From contig NZ_SNYV01000016.1 in NCBI RefSeq assembly GCF_004363245.1, forward strand, positions 62,001 through 126,000: a stretch of DNA of 64,000 nt, given 5' to 3'. Made by a program: the position numbers and the translations under genes. The notes beneath the pieces are model-generated. The model saw only the letters and a list, made by a program, of their open reading frames with translations. It had not been told where the DNA came from and did not search any database. This document shows, one piece after another, positions 7,381-16,137 of this stretch (position 1 is its first letter; each line of letters starts with the position of its first letter). The stretch comes from Sphingobacterium yanglingense. GTDB lineage: Bacteria > Bacteroidota > Bacteroidia > Sphingobacteriales > Sphingobacteriaceae.

Positions 7381-8226
7381 ATGTATGGCCTAAAAACAGC
7401 CTCCTGCCAAAGCATTAATCTAAAGGGAAAGCTAGAGACATTCGAGAAGCCACAGATTATGGGCATTCTGAATGTTACCCCTGATTCATTCTTTGACGGT
7501 GGCCAACATAATTCACTAAATGCCGCATCGATAAAAGCAGCACAGCTTATTGCCCAAGGTGCAGATATACTAGACATAGGGGCTTATTCCTCTAGACCAG
7601 GCGCTCCTCTTATTTCTATACAAGAAGAGATTGACCGGGCGCTACCCATCATTGAATATCTTGTCACCCATTTTCCGGATACGATTCTATCCATAGACAC
7701 GTTTCGTGCTGAAGTAGCGCATGTTGCAATCCAAGCGGGCGCCCATATTATCAATGATATATCGGGAGGGAACCTCGATGAGCACATGTTTGATACCGTC
7801 GCCAAACTTCAAGTCCCCTACATCCTTATGCATATGCGTGGCACACCTGAGACTATGCAGCAGCATACGGACTATGATGACATCGTTGAAGATATAGCAG
7901 TCTACTTTGGCCAGCGTATCGCCCAATTAAGATCACTAGGCGTCAAAGACATCATTCTAGACCCAGGCTTTGGCTTTGCAAAGACTATCGCTCAAAATCA
8001 TGAACTATTACACCGTGTTAGTGAATTACACTACCTAGGGCTCCCAATACTCGGCGGAATTTCTAGAAAATCAATGATATATAAGAAGTTAGAGATCACC
8101 CCTCAAGAATCACTATCGGCAACCACCGCACTAAACACCCTCTTACTACAAAATGGTGTACAACTGTTGCGTGTGCACGACGTTCTTGAAGCAAAACAAC
8201 TCATCCAATTATTTTATAACCAATAG
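7381..8226 (+). CDS. folP: Dihydropteroate synthase
   Basis: Joins 6-hydroxymethyl-dihydropterin pyrophosphate with p-aminobenzoate in folate synthesis, the step blocked by sulfonamides. The 281-residue TIM barrel shows the family motifs: MGILNVTPDSFFDGG near residue 27, ADILDIGAYSSRPGA near 60, LSIDTFRAEVA near 98 and DPGFGFAKT near 195. In the second motif, DIGAYSSRPG replaces the more common DIGGESTRPG, which is normal variation for the phylum. brnQ starts 2 nt after the stop, so the two are likely co-transcribed. Confidence 0.95.
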   Translation: MYGLKTASCQSINLKGKLETFEKPQIMGILNVTPDSFFDGGQHNSLNAASIKAAQLIAQGADILDIGAYSSRPGAPLISIQEEIDRALPIIEYLVTHFPDTILSIDTFRAEVAHVAIQAGAHIINDISGGNLDEHMFDTVAKLQVPYILMHMRGTPETMQQHTDYDDIVEDIAVYFGQRIAQLRSLGVKDIILDPGFGFAKTIAQNHELLHRVSELHYLGLPILGGISRKSMIYKKLEITPQESLSATTALNTLLLQNGVQLLRVHDVLEAKQLIQLFYNQ

Positions 8227-8228
8227 AA

Positions 8229-9536
8229 TTGAAGAAATATAAAGACATACTTACGATTGGCTTCGCACTATTTGCTATGTTCTTTGGGGCAGGCAACCTT
8301 CTTTTACCTCCCTTTATAGGTTTACAGATAGGAGCACACATTACAGTGACTATTTTGGCCTTCGGCCTTACCGGGATTATTCTACCATTTTTTGGTATAC
8401 TATCTATTGTGCAGTCAGGTAGTTCTTTTCATGATCTAGGCAATAGAATCCATCCCCAACTCGCCCCCATATTGGGGTCCATAATCATGTTGTGCATTGG
8501 CCCTTTAATTGCTATTCCGCGCACTGCTGCCACGACTTATGAAATAGCCGTTCTTCCTTCATTTCCAGACTTCAATCCGATATGGTCTTCTATCCTATTC
8601 TTTGCAGCCACTTGGGGACTGACCATTGTTCCTTCCAAAGTCGTTGACATTATAGGCAATTTTTTCACACCACTACTGCTACTGCTGCTCTTAGCACTTA
8701 TTGTACTGGGCATAGTACAACCACAAGCGGACTACTCACCATCCTCGCTTAGCACGCTGGAAGCCTTTTCTTTAGGTTTTACAGAAGGTTATCAAACCCT
8801 AGATGTATTTGCTTCGGTCATATTTGCGGGTATCATTATCAGTGCAGCAAAATCCAAGGGCTATACCAGCGTCAAAGAAAAAAATAAGGTTGTCATTATA
8901 TCAGGAATCGTATCAGCTTCATGCCTATTTCTAATTTATGGAGGGCTTGTCTATTTAGGCGCTACATCCGGTGTGACGGATAAAGATATTCCCCGCTCTT
9001 TATTGCTTATCCAAATTGCACAACAGATTCTAGGCCCATACGGTATGCTAGGGATAGCCTTAAGCATCGGTCTAGCTTGTCTAACCACTGCTATAGCCGT
9101 CACCTCAGCTGTAGGCACATTCTTTTCTCAATTAAGTGGGGGCAGACTGAGTTACAAACTTATCGTAACCATCTGTTGTATCCTTTCCGCTGCATTTGCG
9201 GTCAAGGGAGTAGATAGCATCATTCAGTTCGCTTATCCACCTTTAGCATTTGCGTATCCCATCGTTATCACTCTTGTCCTATACATTGTACTATTCGGCC
9301 GTTTCATAAAATCCAAACTTCCTTATATAGGAGCATTGATAGCATCAACCACAGTTGCAGTGCTAAATGTTATCAAAGTTTTAGGTCTATGGTCTACCGA
9401 TTTTTTAACAATATGGAACAAGATACCTCTTTTTGACATCGATTTAGGTTGGGTTATACCATCGATTATCGGATTCCTAACAGGTTATATCATCAGCTTG
9501 ATACAAGCAAAAAAAATCACCCCTAACCAAAGCTAA
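8229..9536 (+). CDS. brnQ: Branched-chain amino acid transport system II carrier protein
   Basis: A 435-residue inner-membrane LIVCS-family transporter that imports leucine, isoleucine and valine with a cation. The N-terminus ILTIGFALFAMFFGAGNLLL is the family signature, and about twelve hydrophobic segments run along the protein. The start is a TTG codon at 8229; no upstream ATG is available, and the first internal ATG would delete part of the conserved first helix. It lies 2 nt after folP. Its last codons overlap the loop of a terminator shared with the convergent metG. Confidence 0.94.
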   Translation: MKKYKDILTIGFALFAMFFGAGNLLLPPFIGLQIGAHITVTILAFGLTGIILPFFGILSIVQSGSSFHDLGNRIHPQLAPILGSIIMLCIGPLIAIPRTAATTYEIAVLPSFPDFNPIWSSILFFAATWGLTIVPSKVVDIIGNFFTPLLLLLLLALIVLGIVQPQADYSPSSLSTLEAFSLGFTEGYQTLDVFASVIFAGIIISAAKSKGYTSVKEKNKVVIISGIVSASCLFLIYGGLVYLGATSGVTDKDIPRSLLLIQIAQQILGPYGMLGIALSIGLACLTTAIAVTSAVGTFFSQLSGGRLSYKLIVTICCILSAAFAVKGVDSIIQFAYPPLAFAYPIVITLVLYIVLFGRFIKSKLPYIGALIASTTVAVLNVIKVLGLWSTDFLTIWNKIPLFDIDLGWVIPSIIGFLTGYIISLIQAKKITPNQS

Positions 9537-9547
9537 GGGTGATTTTT
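9512..9547. terminator. Terminator between brnQ and metG
   Basis: An 11-bp stem (9512-9522 and 9537-9547) with A-run and T-run flanks. The brnQ stop codon lies in its 14-nt loop. It probably serves both convergent genes. Confidence 0.8.
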
Positions 9548-9567
9548 CAGCTATAAGAACCGGCTAA

Positions 9568-11637
9568 CTAACGAACTACACTTCCGTTTGTGATTGTAGT
9601 CTGCGGATTTACAAAGTCTAGTCTTCCATCTGCATCTTCAGCCATTAATATCATGCCCTGAGATTGAATACCTTTAATCTCCCTCGGCTCTAGATTAACC
9701 AAAATAGAAACCTGTCTACCGACAATATCCTCCGGAGCGAAAAACTCAGCTATACCTGAAACAACTGTACGCTGATCAATACCTGTATCGATCTTTAACT
9801 TCAACAGCTTCTTCGTCTTCGCCACCTTCTCTGCTTCTAGAATAGTTCCGACACGGATATCCAACTTCATGAAATCGTCAAAACTGATATTCGCTTTTGC
9901 TGGCGCTACATTGACCGCTGCTTTCACATTGTTGGCTTTAGCTGCAGCTAGCTTTTCCAATTGGAACTCGACTTGCTCGTCGGTTATTTTATCAAACAAA
10001 AGCTGTGCTTCACCCAGTACATGCCCTTCAGCAATCAGACTGGCTGTCCCTGCTTTTTCCCATCCCTGTACCGGGATCTGTAACATATCAAACAACCTAC
10101 CTGCCGTCTTAGGCAAGAATGGCTGTGCTAAAATTGCCAGATTAGCGACTATCTGAGTAGCAACATTCAGAACGGTTTTAACACGTTCCTCATCGGTTTT
10201 GACCACCTTCCAAGGCTCCTCATCCGCCAAATATTTATTACCTAGACGAGCAGCATTCATAAAGTGACTTAGTGCCTCTCTAAATCTATAATTCGATATA
10301 GACTGCTCGATAAGGGCCGGATATTTCGCTAACTCATCAAAAACAGTAGTATCAATCGTATTATAATCAGAGCCTTTCAATACCTTACCGTCAAAATATT
10401 TGTGAGACAGCACCATCACTCGATTCACAAAGTTACCTAGTATAGCGACCAACTCATTATTTACCCGTGCCTGAAAATCTTTCCATGTAAACTCACTGTC
10501 CGATGTTTCTGGAAGAATTGATGTCAATACATAACGTAACTCATCTTGCTTACCCGGAAATTCCTCTAAGTATTCATGTAACCAAACCGCGTGGTTACGA
10601 GAAGTCGACAATTTATCACCTTCAAGGTTCAAAAACTCATTCGCAGGAACATTATCCGGAAGGATATAATCTCCATGGGCATGTAGAATAGCAGGAAAGA
10701 TAATACAGTGAAACACAATGTTATCTTTACCGATAAAGTGTATCAACGATGAATCATCCGCTGGATTATTCTGCTTCTTCCAATAATCTTCCCAATTCTT
10801 GCCCTGGTCTAGTGCCCACTGCTTTGTGGCCGATATGTATCCAATAGGAGCATCCAACCATACATATAGTTTTTTTCCTGTGGCCTCTTTCAAAGGTACA
10901 TCTACCCCCCAGTCTAGATCGCGTGTCATCGAGCGCGGTTGCAAGCCTGATTTTAGCCATGATTGACACTGGCCGAATACATTCGATTTCAACTCCGCCT
11001 TCTTTCCCTCAATCAACCATTCTTCCAACCAAGGCTGATATTTGTCCAATGGAAGATACCAATGTTTCGTCTCTTTCAAAATCGGAGTTTTTCCACTCAA
11101 TGTTGATTTTGGGTTGATTAGATCTGTTGGACTCAATGAAGTCCCACATTTCTCACATTGGTCTCCATAAGCACCTTCACTTTGACAATGCGGACAGGTA
11201 CCTGTAATATAGCGATCGGCCAAAAACTGATGGAATTCTTCATCGTAATACTGCTCTGAAAATTTCTCGATAAATTCTCCTTTTTCGTAAAGATTAAGAA
11301 AAAACTCCTGCGACAGCTCGTGATGGATCGGTTCGGAAGTACGATGATAGATATCAAAAGAGATCCCAAAATCTTCGAAGGATTCTTTAATCTGTTTATT
11401 ATACTTATCAATAATTTCACGAGGAGTTACCCCCTCCTTTTTAGCTTTAATAGTAATCGCAGCCCCATGCTCATCCGAGCCGCAGACATAGACCACATCT
11501 TTATTATTCAGACGTAGAAAGCGTACAAAAATATCACCAGGAATATATGCTCCAGCCAAGTGTCCAATATGCAAAGGACCATTTGCATAAGGAAGCGCTG
11601 AGGTAATGGTATAACGTTTTTTAGATAAATTGCTCAA
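9568..11637 (-). CDS. metG: Methionyl-tRNA synthetase with C-terminal tRNA-binding domain
   Basis: Charges methionine onto initiator and elongator tRNAs. The 689-residue protein has the class I HIGH motif in YANGPLHIGHLAGAY at about residue 15, the zinc-knuckle cysteines CPHC and CEKC near 144-165, and the KMSKS-equivalent GDKLSTSRN near 340. The C-terminal 110 residues (from DFMKLDIRVGTILEAEKV) form an EMAP-II/Trbp111-like tRNA-binding domain used for dimerisation. Translation appears to begin at a TTG codon at 11637, since no in-frame ATG lies just upstream and the KKRYTITSALPYANG start is conserved. A possible -7 element (TATCTTTG) lies at 11689-11696 on the minus strand, without a clear -33 box. 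Confidence 0.96.
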   Translation of the reverse strand: MSNLSKKRYTITSALPYANGPLHIGHLAGAYIPGDIFVRFLRLNNKDVVYVCGSDEHGAAITIKAKKEGVTPREIIDKYNKQIKESFEDFGISFDIYHRTSEPIHHELSQEFFLNLYEKGEFIEKFSEQYYDEEFHQFLADRYITGTCPHCQSEGAYGDQCEKCGTSLSPTDLINPKSTLSGKTPILKETKHWYLPLDKYQPWLEEWLIEGKKAELKSNVFGQCQSWLKSGLQPRSMTRDLDWGVDVPLKEATGKKLYVWLDAPIGYISATKQWALDQGKNWEDYWKKQNNPADDSSLIHFIGKDNIVFHCIIFPAILHAHGDYILPDNVPANEFLNLEGDKLSTSRNHAVWLHEYLEEFPGKQDELRYVLTSILPETSDSEFTWKDFQARVNNELVAILGNFVNRVMVLSHKYFDGKVLKGSDYNTIDTTVFDELAKYPALIEQSISNYRFREALSHFMNAARLGNKYLADEEPWKVVKTDEERVKTVLNVATQIVANLAILAQPFLPKTAGRLFDMLQIPVQGWEKAGTASLIAEGHVLGEAQLLFDKITDEQVEFQLEKLAAAKANNVKAAVNVAPAKANISFDDFMKLDIRVGTILEAEKVAKTKKLLKLKIDTGIDQRTVVSGIAEFFAPEDIVGRQVSILVNLEPREIKGIQSQGMILMAEDADGRLDFVNPQTTITNGSVVR

Positions 11638-11795
11638 GATATTGTATTTTTAATGGTAATACTAAAAATTAAATAGTAACATTGTTTGCAAAGATAACTC
11701 AATTTGTGCTGAATAAATAAAAGCCTGTTTAGATTTCTAACAGAAAATTATATATCTTCTTTTTTTGCTTTACAATGATACCGAAGAAACTTATC

Positions 11796-12698
11796 ATGAA
11801 CACACCTACATATCTAAAGAAAGGCGATAAAATCGCCATACTATGCCCTGCTGGTTATATAAAAGAAGACCTTACTCCTGCATTCGATATACTAAGAGAT
11901 TGGGGGCTTGAACTGGAAATATACCCTTCAACTTATGCGCAATGGAATCAATTTGCGGGAGAAGATGAACTCCGTACCAAGGATCTGCAACAGGCATTGG
12001 ATGCGCCAGATATTAAAGCCATTATTGCTGGCCGTGGGGGCTATGGTTCTGTGCGCCTGATAGATAAACTAGATTTTTCCACATTCACAAAAGCTCCCAA
12101 ATGGCTTGTCGGATTCAGCGATATCACCGTAATACTCAGCCACATTCAAAACAAACTAAAATCTGCCTGTATCCACGGACAGATGGTAAAATCATTTCTA
12201 GATGCCAGCCCAGAGTCACTATCTACATTGAAGGCGGCACTTTTTGGAAAGAATAAAGACTTGCACTACACCTGCTCTTCGCCAGCTCAACGCGAAGGAC
12301 AGGCCCAAGGAATACTTACGGGAGGCAACCTCGCTATTTTGCATAGTATATTGGCTTCTGATTCCGATGTCGATTATGATGGAAAAATTCTATTCATCGA
12401 AGACGTCGGTGAGTCTTATTACAATGTCGACCGTATGTTATGGGCACTCAAACGGGCGAAAAAACTCAACAATCTCAAAGGCCTTATTGTCGGAGGATTC
12501 ACATCTATGAAAGACTCAGACCCCTCCTTTGGACAGACAATAGAAGAAATAATAATGGATAAAGTCCAAGAATACACCTATCCCGTAGCCTTCGGTTGTC
12601 CAGCAGGACATATCGAAGACAATAGAGCACTAGTCTTTGGTCAAGAAATAGAACTCCACGTCACAGCAGAAAATGTTTCCATAATTTACATGAAATAG
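11796..12698 (+). CDS. LD-carboxypeptidase, peptidase family S66 (LdcA/MccF type)
   Basis: S66 serine peptidases trim the terminal D-Ala from cytoplasmic murein tetrapeptides during peptidoglycan recycling, or inactivate microcin C-like compounds (MccF). The protein is about 300 residues. Visible motifs are KKGDKIAILCPAGYI, the GRGGYGSVRLID turn, the nucleophile Ser in LVGFSDITV near residue 108, a Glu in FIEDVGESYYNVDRML and a His in GCPAGHIEDNRAL. The frame is open from an ATG at 11775; I favour 11796 because homology begins there, but both are possible. The DoxX gene starts 3 nt after its stop. Confidence 0.9.
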   Translation: MNTPTYLKKGDKIAILCPAGYIKEDLTPAFDILRDWGLELEIYPSTYAQWNQFAGEDELRTKDLQQALDAPDIKAIIAGRGGYGSVRLIDKLDFSTFTKAPKWLVGFSDITVILSHIQNKLKSACIHGQMVKSFLDASPESLSTLKAALFGKNKDLHYTCSSPAQREGQAQGILTGGNLAILHSILASDSDVDYDGKILFIEDVGESYYNVDRMLWALKRAKKLNNLKGLIVGGFTSMKDSDPSFGQTIEEIIMDKVQEYTYPVAFGCPAGHIEDNRALVFGQEIELHVTAENVSIIYMK

Positions 12699-12701
12699 AA
12701 T

Positions 12702-13103
12702 ATGAGCAATACAAGCACCAAAAAAGATATAGGTTTATTCGTATTACGTACCGTCATAGGTATCTGTATGTTAGCCCTTCATGGACTTCCCAAATTAATG
12801 GGTGGTCCAGAAACATGGAAAAAGGTTGGGGCAGCCATGGGCAATTTAGGTATAAACTTCTTTCCGATAGGATGGGGATTCTCTGCTGCCATAGTAGAGA
12901 GCTTATGTGCACTATTCATTGTCCTTGGACTATGGACAAGACCAAACAGCATTCTATTGGCTTTTACCATGCTAACAGCTACAATCACTCATCTATCTCA
13001 GGGAGATGGCTTTAACACAGCTTCACATGCTATCGAATTGATGGCTGTATTTATTGCCCTAGCTCTGATGGGACCAGGGAGATATAGTGTGGATAAAAGA
13101 TAA
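12702..13103 (+). CDS. DoxX family membrane protein
   Basis: A 133-residue inner-membrane protein with four hydrophobic segments. The pattern LRTVIGICMLALHGLPKLMGG, then FSAAIVESLCALFIVLGLWTRP and a third segment ending in THLSQG, is typical of DoxX/DoxD-like proteins. Some relatives are linked to thiosulfate:quinone oxidoreduction or oxidative-stress complexes, but most have no assigned role. It lies 3 nt after the LD-carboxypeptidase gene, so the two are one operon. The functional link between them is not evident. Confidence 0.88.
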   Translation: MSNTSTKKDIGLFVLRTVIGICMLALHGLPKLMGGPETWKKVGAAMGNLGINFFPIGWGFSAAIVESLCALFIVLGLWTRPNSILLAFTMLTATITHLSQGDGFNTASHAIELMAVFIALALMGPGRYSVDKR

Positions 13104-13185
13104 ACAAATTAACATATTTTGCCCAAACACGGTATCACACCTAACACATTTTAGTAAACAGGATTTAGAAAATTTCAAAAGTTAG

Positions 13186-13291
13186 GTTTATTCATCATTA
13201 AATAAACAAGATTTGTTTAAAAATCGGTCAAATAAATGATTGATATCAGCCATTATAAGCATTTTTTGCAAAAATAAACTTTGTTTATTTT
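13186..13291 (+). promoter_or_regulatory. Candidate operator region upstream of pckA with repeated AATAAAC/GTTTATT half-sites
   Basis: GTTTATT at 13186-13192 and AATAAAC at 13202-13208 form one inverted pair. AATAAAC at 13273-13279 and GTTTATT at 13283-13289 form another, part of a perfect 9-bp-arm repeat at 13271-13291. A further TAAACAA-GAT-TTGTTTA repeat lies at 13204-13220. The second pair is about 45 nt before the pckA ATG. Binding by a regulator is an inference. Confidence 0.45.
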
Positions 13292-13333
13292 CATTTTGCT
13301 ATTGTCCCTACCTTAGCTTCGTAAAACAAAATT

Positions 13334-14956
13334 ATGGTAATAATGGAGCTACGTGAATTTGGGACAAAAAGTTCTTCATTCGATTTGAATTCAATTGGGT
13401 TAAATGCAGGAACAATACACTGGAACTTAAGCAACGAAAAGCTTACAGCTCAAACCCTAGAGCTAGGACAAGGCACATTAAATGACAAAGGTGCTCTTTG
13501 TGTGAATACTGGTAAATTTACAGGTAGATCACCAAAAGACAAATTTGTGGTTAAAGACGACCTTACCGAAAACAGTGTGGATTGGGGCGACATTAATATC
13601 GCTATTACAAAAGAGGTTTTTGATAATTTATATCAAAAAATGCGCTCATATTTAACAGGCAAAGAAGTCTGGGTAAGAAATTGTTATGCAGGAGCTGATC
13701 CTGACTATAGATTACGTGTTACTGTAATCAATACCTTACCATGGGCCAACTTATTCTGTAGCAACCTTTTTATTAGGCCTGCAGAAAACGAACTAACAGC
13801 ATTCGAGAAAGAATGGGTCATTCTTCAAATCCCTGAATTTGAAGCGGATCCAGCTGTAGATGGAACCAGATCGGCAAACTTCACGATTGTTAATTTCACT
13901 GAAAAGGTTATATTAATCGGAGGAACGGCCTATACCGGTGAGATGAAAAAAGGAATTTTCTCTGTACTCAACTTTATACTTCCGCATCAGTACAACGTCC
14001 TTCCAATGCACTGTTCAGCCAATGAAGGCAAAGATGGCGATGTCTCTTTATTTTTTGGATTGAGCGGAACGGGTAAGACTACGCTTTCTGCAGATGCGAA
14101 CAGATCACTTATCGGAGATGACGAGCACGGTTGGGCTGACGGATCGGTCTTCAACTTTGAAGGAGGATGTTATGCCAAGTGTATCGATTTGAGCGCAGAA
14201 AAAGAACCGGAGATCTATGCTGCGATTAAGCCAGGTACCTTATTAGAAAACATTTCCTTTTTCAAAGACAGTAATGTTGTAGACTTTGCTGATGCAAGTA
14301 TTACAGAAAATACGCGTGCAGCTTATCCTATTGATTACATTCCCAATGCAAAAGAACCTTCTTTAGGTGGTAAACCTAAAAATATATTCTTCTTGACTTG
14401 TGATGCTTTTGGTATACTTCCTCCGATATCGAAATTAACCAAAGCCCAAGCTATGTATCATTTCATATCAGGATATACAGCAAAAGTAGCAGGTACTGAA
14501 GTAGGTATCACAGAGCCACAGACGACTTTCTCGGCATGCTTCGGACGGGTATTCTTACCTTTACACCCTACAAAATACGCAGAGTTGTTAGGTGAAAAAC
14601 TGGAGAAGAACCCTGACGTGAATGTATGGTTGATTAATACAGGCTGGACCGGTGGTAAATACGGTGTAGGTAAGCGTATGAACTTAAAGTATACGCGTGC
14701 TATGATAAATGCAGCTATGCGTGGGGACCTAGACAATGTAGAATATGTTCCGCATGTTGTATTCGGTCTTTTAAAACCACAATCCTGCCCAGGTGTTCCT
14801 GCAGAGGTATTAAATCCTAGAACAACATGGTCTGATCCTGAAGCATATGACCAACAGGCATTAGCGCTTGCTCAGCTTTTTGTCAACAACTTCAAGCAAT
14901 ACGAAGATGAAGCGAGCGAGGAGATACGTTCAGCATCTCCGAGAACAACATTATAA
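13334..14956 (+). CDS. pckA: Phosphoenolpyruvate carboxykinase (ATP)
   Basis: Converts oxaloacetate and ATP to phosphoenolpyruvate, ADP and CO2, the committed step of gluconeogenesis in the cytoplasm. The 540-residue length is typical of the ATP-dependent type. Motifs: GRSPKDKFVV near residue 62, the P-loop GLSGTGKTTLSAD near 240, the metal-binding GDDEHGW near 260, and NTGWTGGKYGVGKRM near 437. The start could be 13334 or the ATG at 13343. The 230-nt upstream region carries repeated AATAAAC half-sites that may control it. A 14-bp terminator follows. Confidence 0.97.
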   Translation: MVIMELREFGTKSSSFDLNSIGLNAGTIHWNLSNEKLTAQTLELGQGTLNDKGALCVNTGKFTGRSPKDKFVVKDDLTENSVDWGDINIAITKEVFDNLYQKMRSYLTGKEVWVRNCYAGADPDYRLRVTVINTLPWANLFCSNLFIRPAENELTAFEKEWVILQIPEFEADPAVDGTRSANFTIVNFTEKVILIGGTAYTGEMKKGIFSVLNFILPHQYNVLPMHCSANEGKDGDVSLFFGLSGTGKTTLSADANRSLIGDDEHGWADGSVFNFEGGCYAKCIDLSAEKEPEIYAAIKPGTLLENISFFKDSNVVDFADASITENTRAAYPIDYIPNAKEPSLGGKPKNIFFLTCDAFGILPPISKLTKAQAMYHFISGYTAKVAGTEVGITEPQTTFSACFGRVFLPLHPTKYAELLGEKLEKNPDVNVWLINTGWTGGKYGVGKRMNLKYTRAMINAAMRGDLDNVEYVPHVVFGLLKPQSCPGVPAEVLNPRTTWSDPEAYDQQALALAQLFVNNFKQYEDEASEEIRSASPRTTL

Positions 14957-14960
14957 TAAT

Positions 14961-14999
14961 AAAAGGGCTTCTATATATCATAGAAGCCCTTTTACTTTA
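14961..14999. terminator. Terminator between pckA and the respiratory gene run
   Basis: A 14-bp perfect stem (14961-14974 and 14980-14993) with a 5-nt loop and A/T-rich flanks, between two convergent genes. Confidence 0.88.
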
Positions 15000-15042
15000 T
15001 AACTTAATAAAACGATGCGCTAAAAACTCCGCATCTTCTTCA

Positions 15043-15498
15043 CTAAAAAACCTTGCTGTGCCAACTATCTCGAAAAGGAATAACCCATTTCGACTCGAAA
15101 TCTGTTGAATTCTGTACTAGATTATTAAAGACCAAGGTCTCTGCGTGTACCATTCCATCTTTAACCAGAGATTCAAACTCTCCCCTACCGACAAGGTTAA
15201 CAGTTCCCTTATCATCAATAAAAGAGACTTTCATACGATCAAAAAAATCAACTCCTAATCGCTCCCCAAGCCCTTTCAAAAAGTGGACAGATTTATCGAT
15301 TGAACATCCCGTAACTCCAGCCTGTTGCTCATCGACTTCTAAAATCACAAAAAGATTATCCTTCACAATTCCCTTTCCTGCTAACGCAGAACCATGCGCA
15401 GTCCATGATGATACAAAATCAGCAATTGCCGCTTCCGCAGCTTGTACCTGCTCATCCGAAAGCATCCTATCCGCCTGATATATCCAAACTCTATTCAT
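15043..15498 (-). CDS. Conserved protein of unknown function at the end of the respiratory run
   Basis: A 151-residue protein without signal peptide or membrane segment. It begins MNRVWIYQADRMLSDEQV and contains an FVSSWTAHGSALAG stretch and VDEQQAGVTGCSIDKSVHFL, a soluble alpha/beta pattern. Similar proteins in Bacteroidetes are sometimes labelled ABC transporter ATPase, but no Walker A, Walker B or signature motif is present, so that label is not supported. It is 92 nt downstream of the DUF420 gene, and the gap holds a 7-nt-periodic repeat, so it may or may not share the upstream transcript. Confidence 0.75.
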   Translation of the reverse strand: MNRVWIYQADRMLSDEQVQAAEAAIADFVSSWTAHGSALAGKGIVKDNLFVILEVDEQQAGVTGCSIDKSVHFLKGLGERLGVDFFDRMKVSFIDDKGTVNLVGRGEFESLVKDGMVHAETLVFNNLVQNSTDFESKWVIPFRDSWHSKVF

Positions 15499-15499
15499 T

Positions 15500-15555
15500 T
15501 TATTAGTATTTAGTATTGAGTATTAAGATGGGAGACATGAGATTTGAGATATGAT
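15500..15555. repeat. Degenerate 7-nt-periodic repeat array
   Basis: Eight consecutive heptads can be read in register: TTATTAG, TATTTAG, TATTGAG, TATTAAG, ATGGGAG, ACATGAG, ATTTGAG and ATATGAT. Most end in AG. Similar arrays lie at 60556-60659 and 63879-63972. Confidence 0.7.
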
Positions 15556-15590
15556 ACCTTTTAACTCTATAACCTTATAACCTCTTAGTC

Positions 15591-16133
15591 CTAATGCGCA
15601 TAGTAAGGCGATATCATAAGATATACCACCACACCTGTTACTGCGACATACAACCACATTGGATAAGTAATGCGTGCCAAACGTTTATGTCTCTCATAAG
15701 CTCCGGCTATCCCTCTAACGAACGTGAAAAGCACAAATGGGATAATCACAATAGAAAGAACAATATGTGTAATCAAAATAAAAAAGTACACATACCGAAT
15801 AATTCCTTCACCACCATAAGACGTCGACACTGACGTCATATGATAGGCTACATACATCAATAAAAATAAAGACGAACACAGCATGCACACCTTAATCAAG
15901 TTCTCGTGTAGCTTAAAATTACCTCGTTTCACAGCCGATACTGCCCACACCAACAAGACGGCAGTAAGTCCGTTGATCGTTGCATATATAGGAGGTAAAA
16001 ACGACAGCGGCTCTACATCATAACCCAGTTTAGGCAGGTTTACACCAAACAGCGCTGCTACCGCCAACGGAATAACAACGGATAGTGTCCAAATCCAACC
16101 TTTATACTTCTTTTCTTCTTCTGTCATTGCCAT
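15591..16133 (-). CDS. DUF420 membrane protein of the cytochrome oxidase cluster
   Basis: A protein of about 180 residues with four to five hydrophobic segments and conserved His residues at membrane edges (LHENLIKVCMLCSSLFLL, VAYHMTSVS, ITHIVLSIVIIPFVLFTF, ERHKRLARITYPMWLYVAVTG). DUF420 proteins sit in caa3 oxidase operons, and related short proteins (CtaM) are needed for oxidase maturation in Bacillus and Staphylococcus. A role in oxidase assembly is inferred from this. The open frame reaches 16151 with a TTG, but the ATG at 16133, 4 nt after the SCO stop, is the likelier start; 16127 is also possible. Confidence 0.85.
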   Translation of the reverse strand: MAMTEEEKKYKGWIWTLSVVIPLAVAALFGVNLPKLGYDVEPLSFLPPIYATINGLTAVLLVWAVSAVKRGNFKLHENLIKVCMLCSSLFLLMYVAYHMTSVSTSYGGEGIIRYVYFFILITHIVLSIVIIPFVLFTFVRGIAGAYERHKRLARITYPMWLYVAVTGVVVYLMISPYYAH

Positions 16134-16137
16134 AAAA

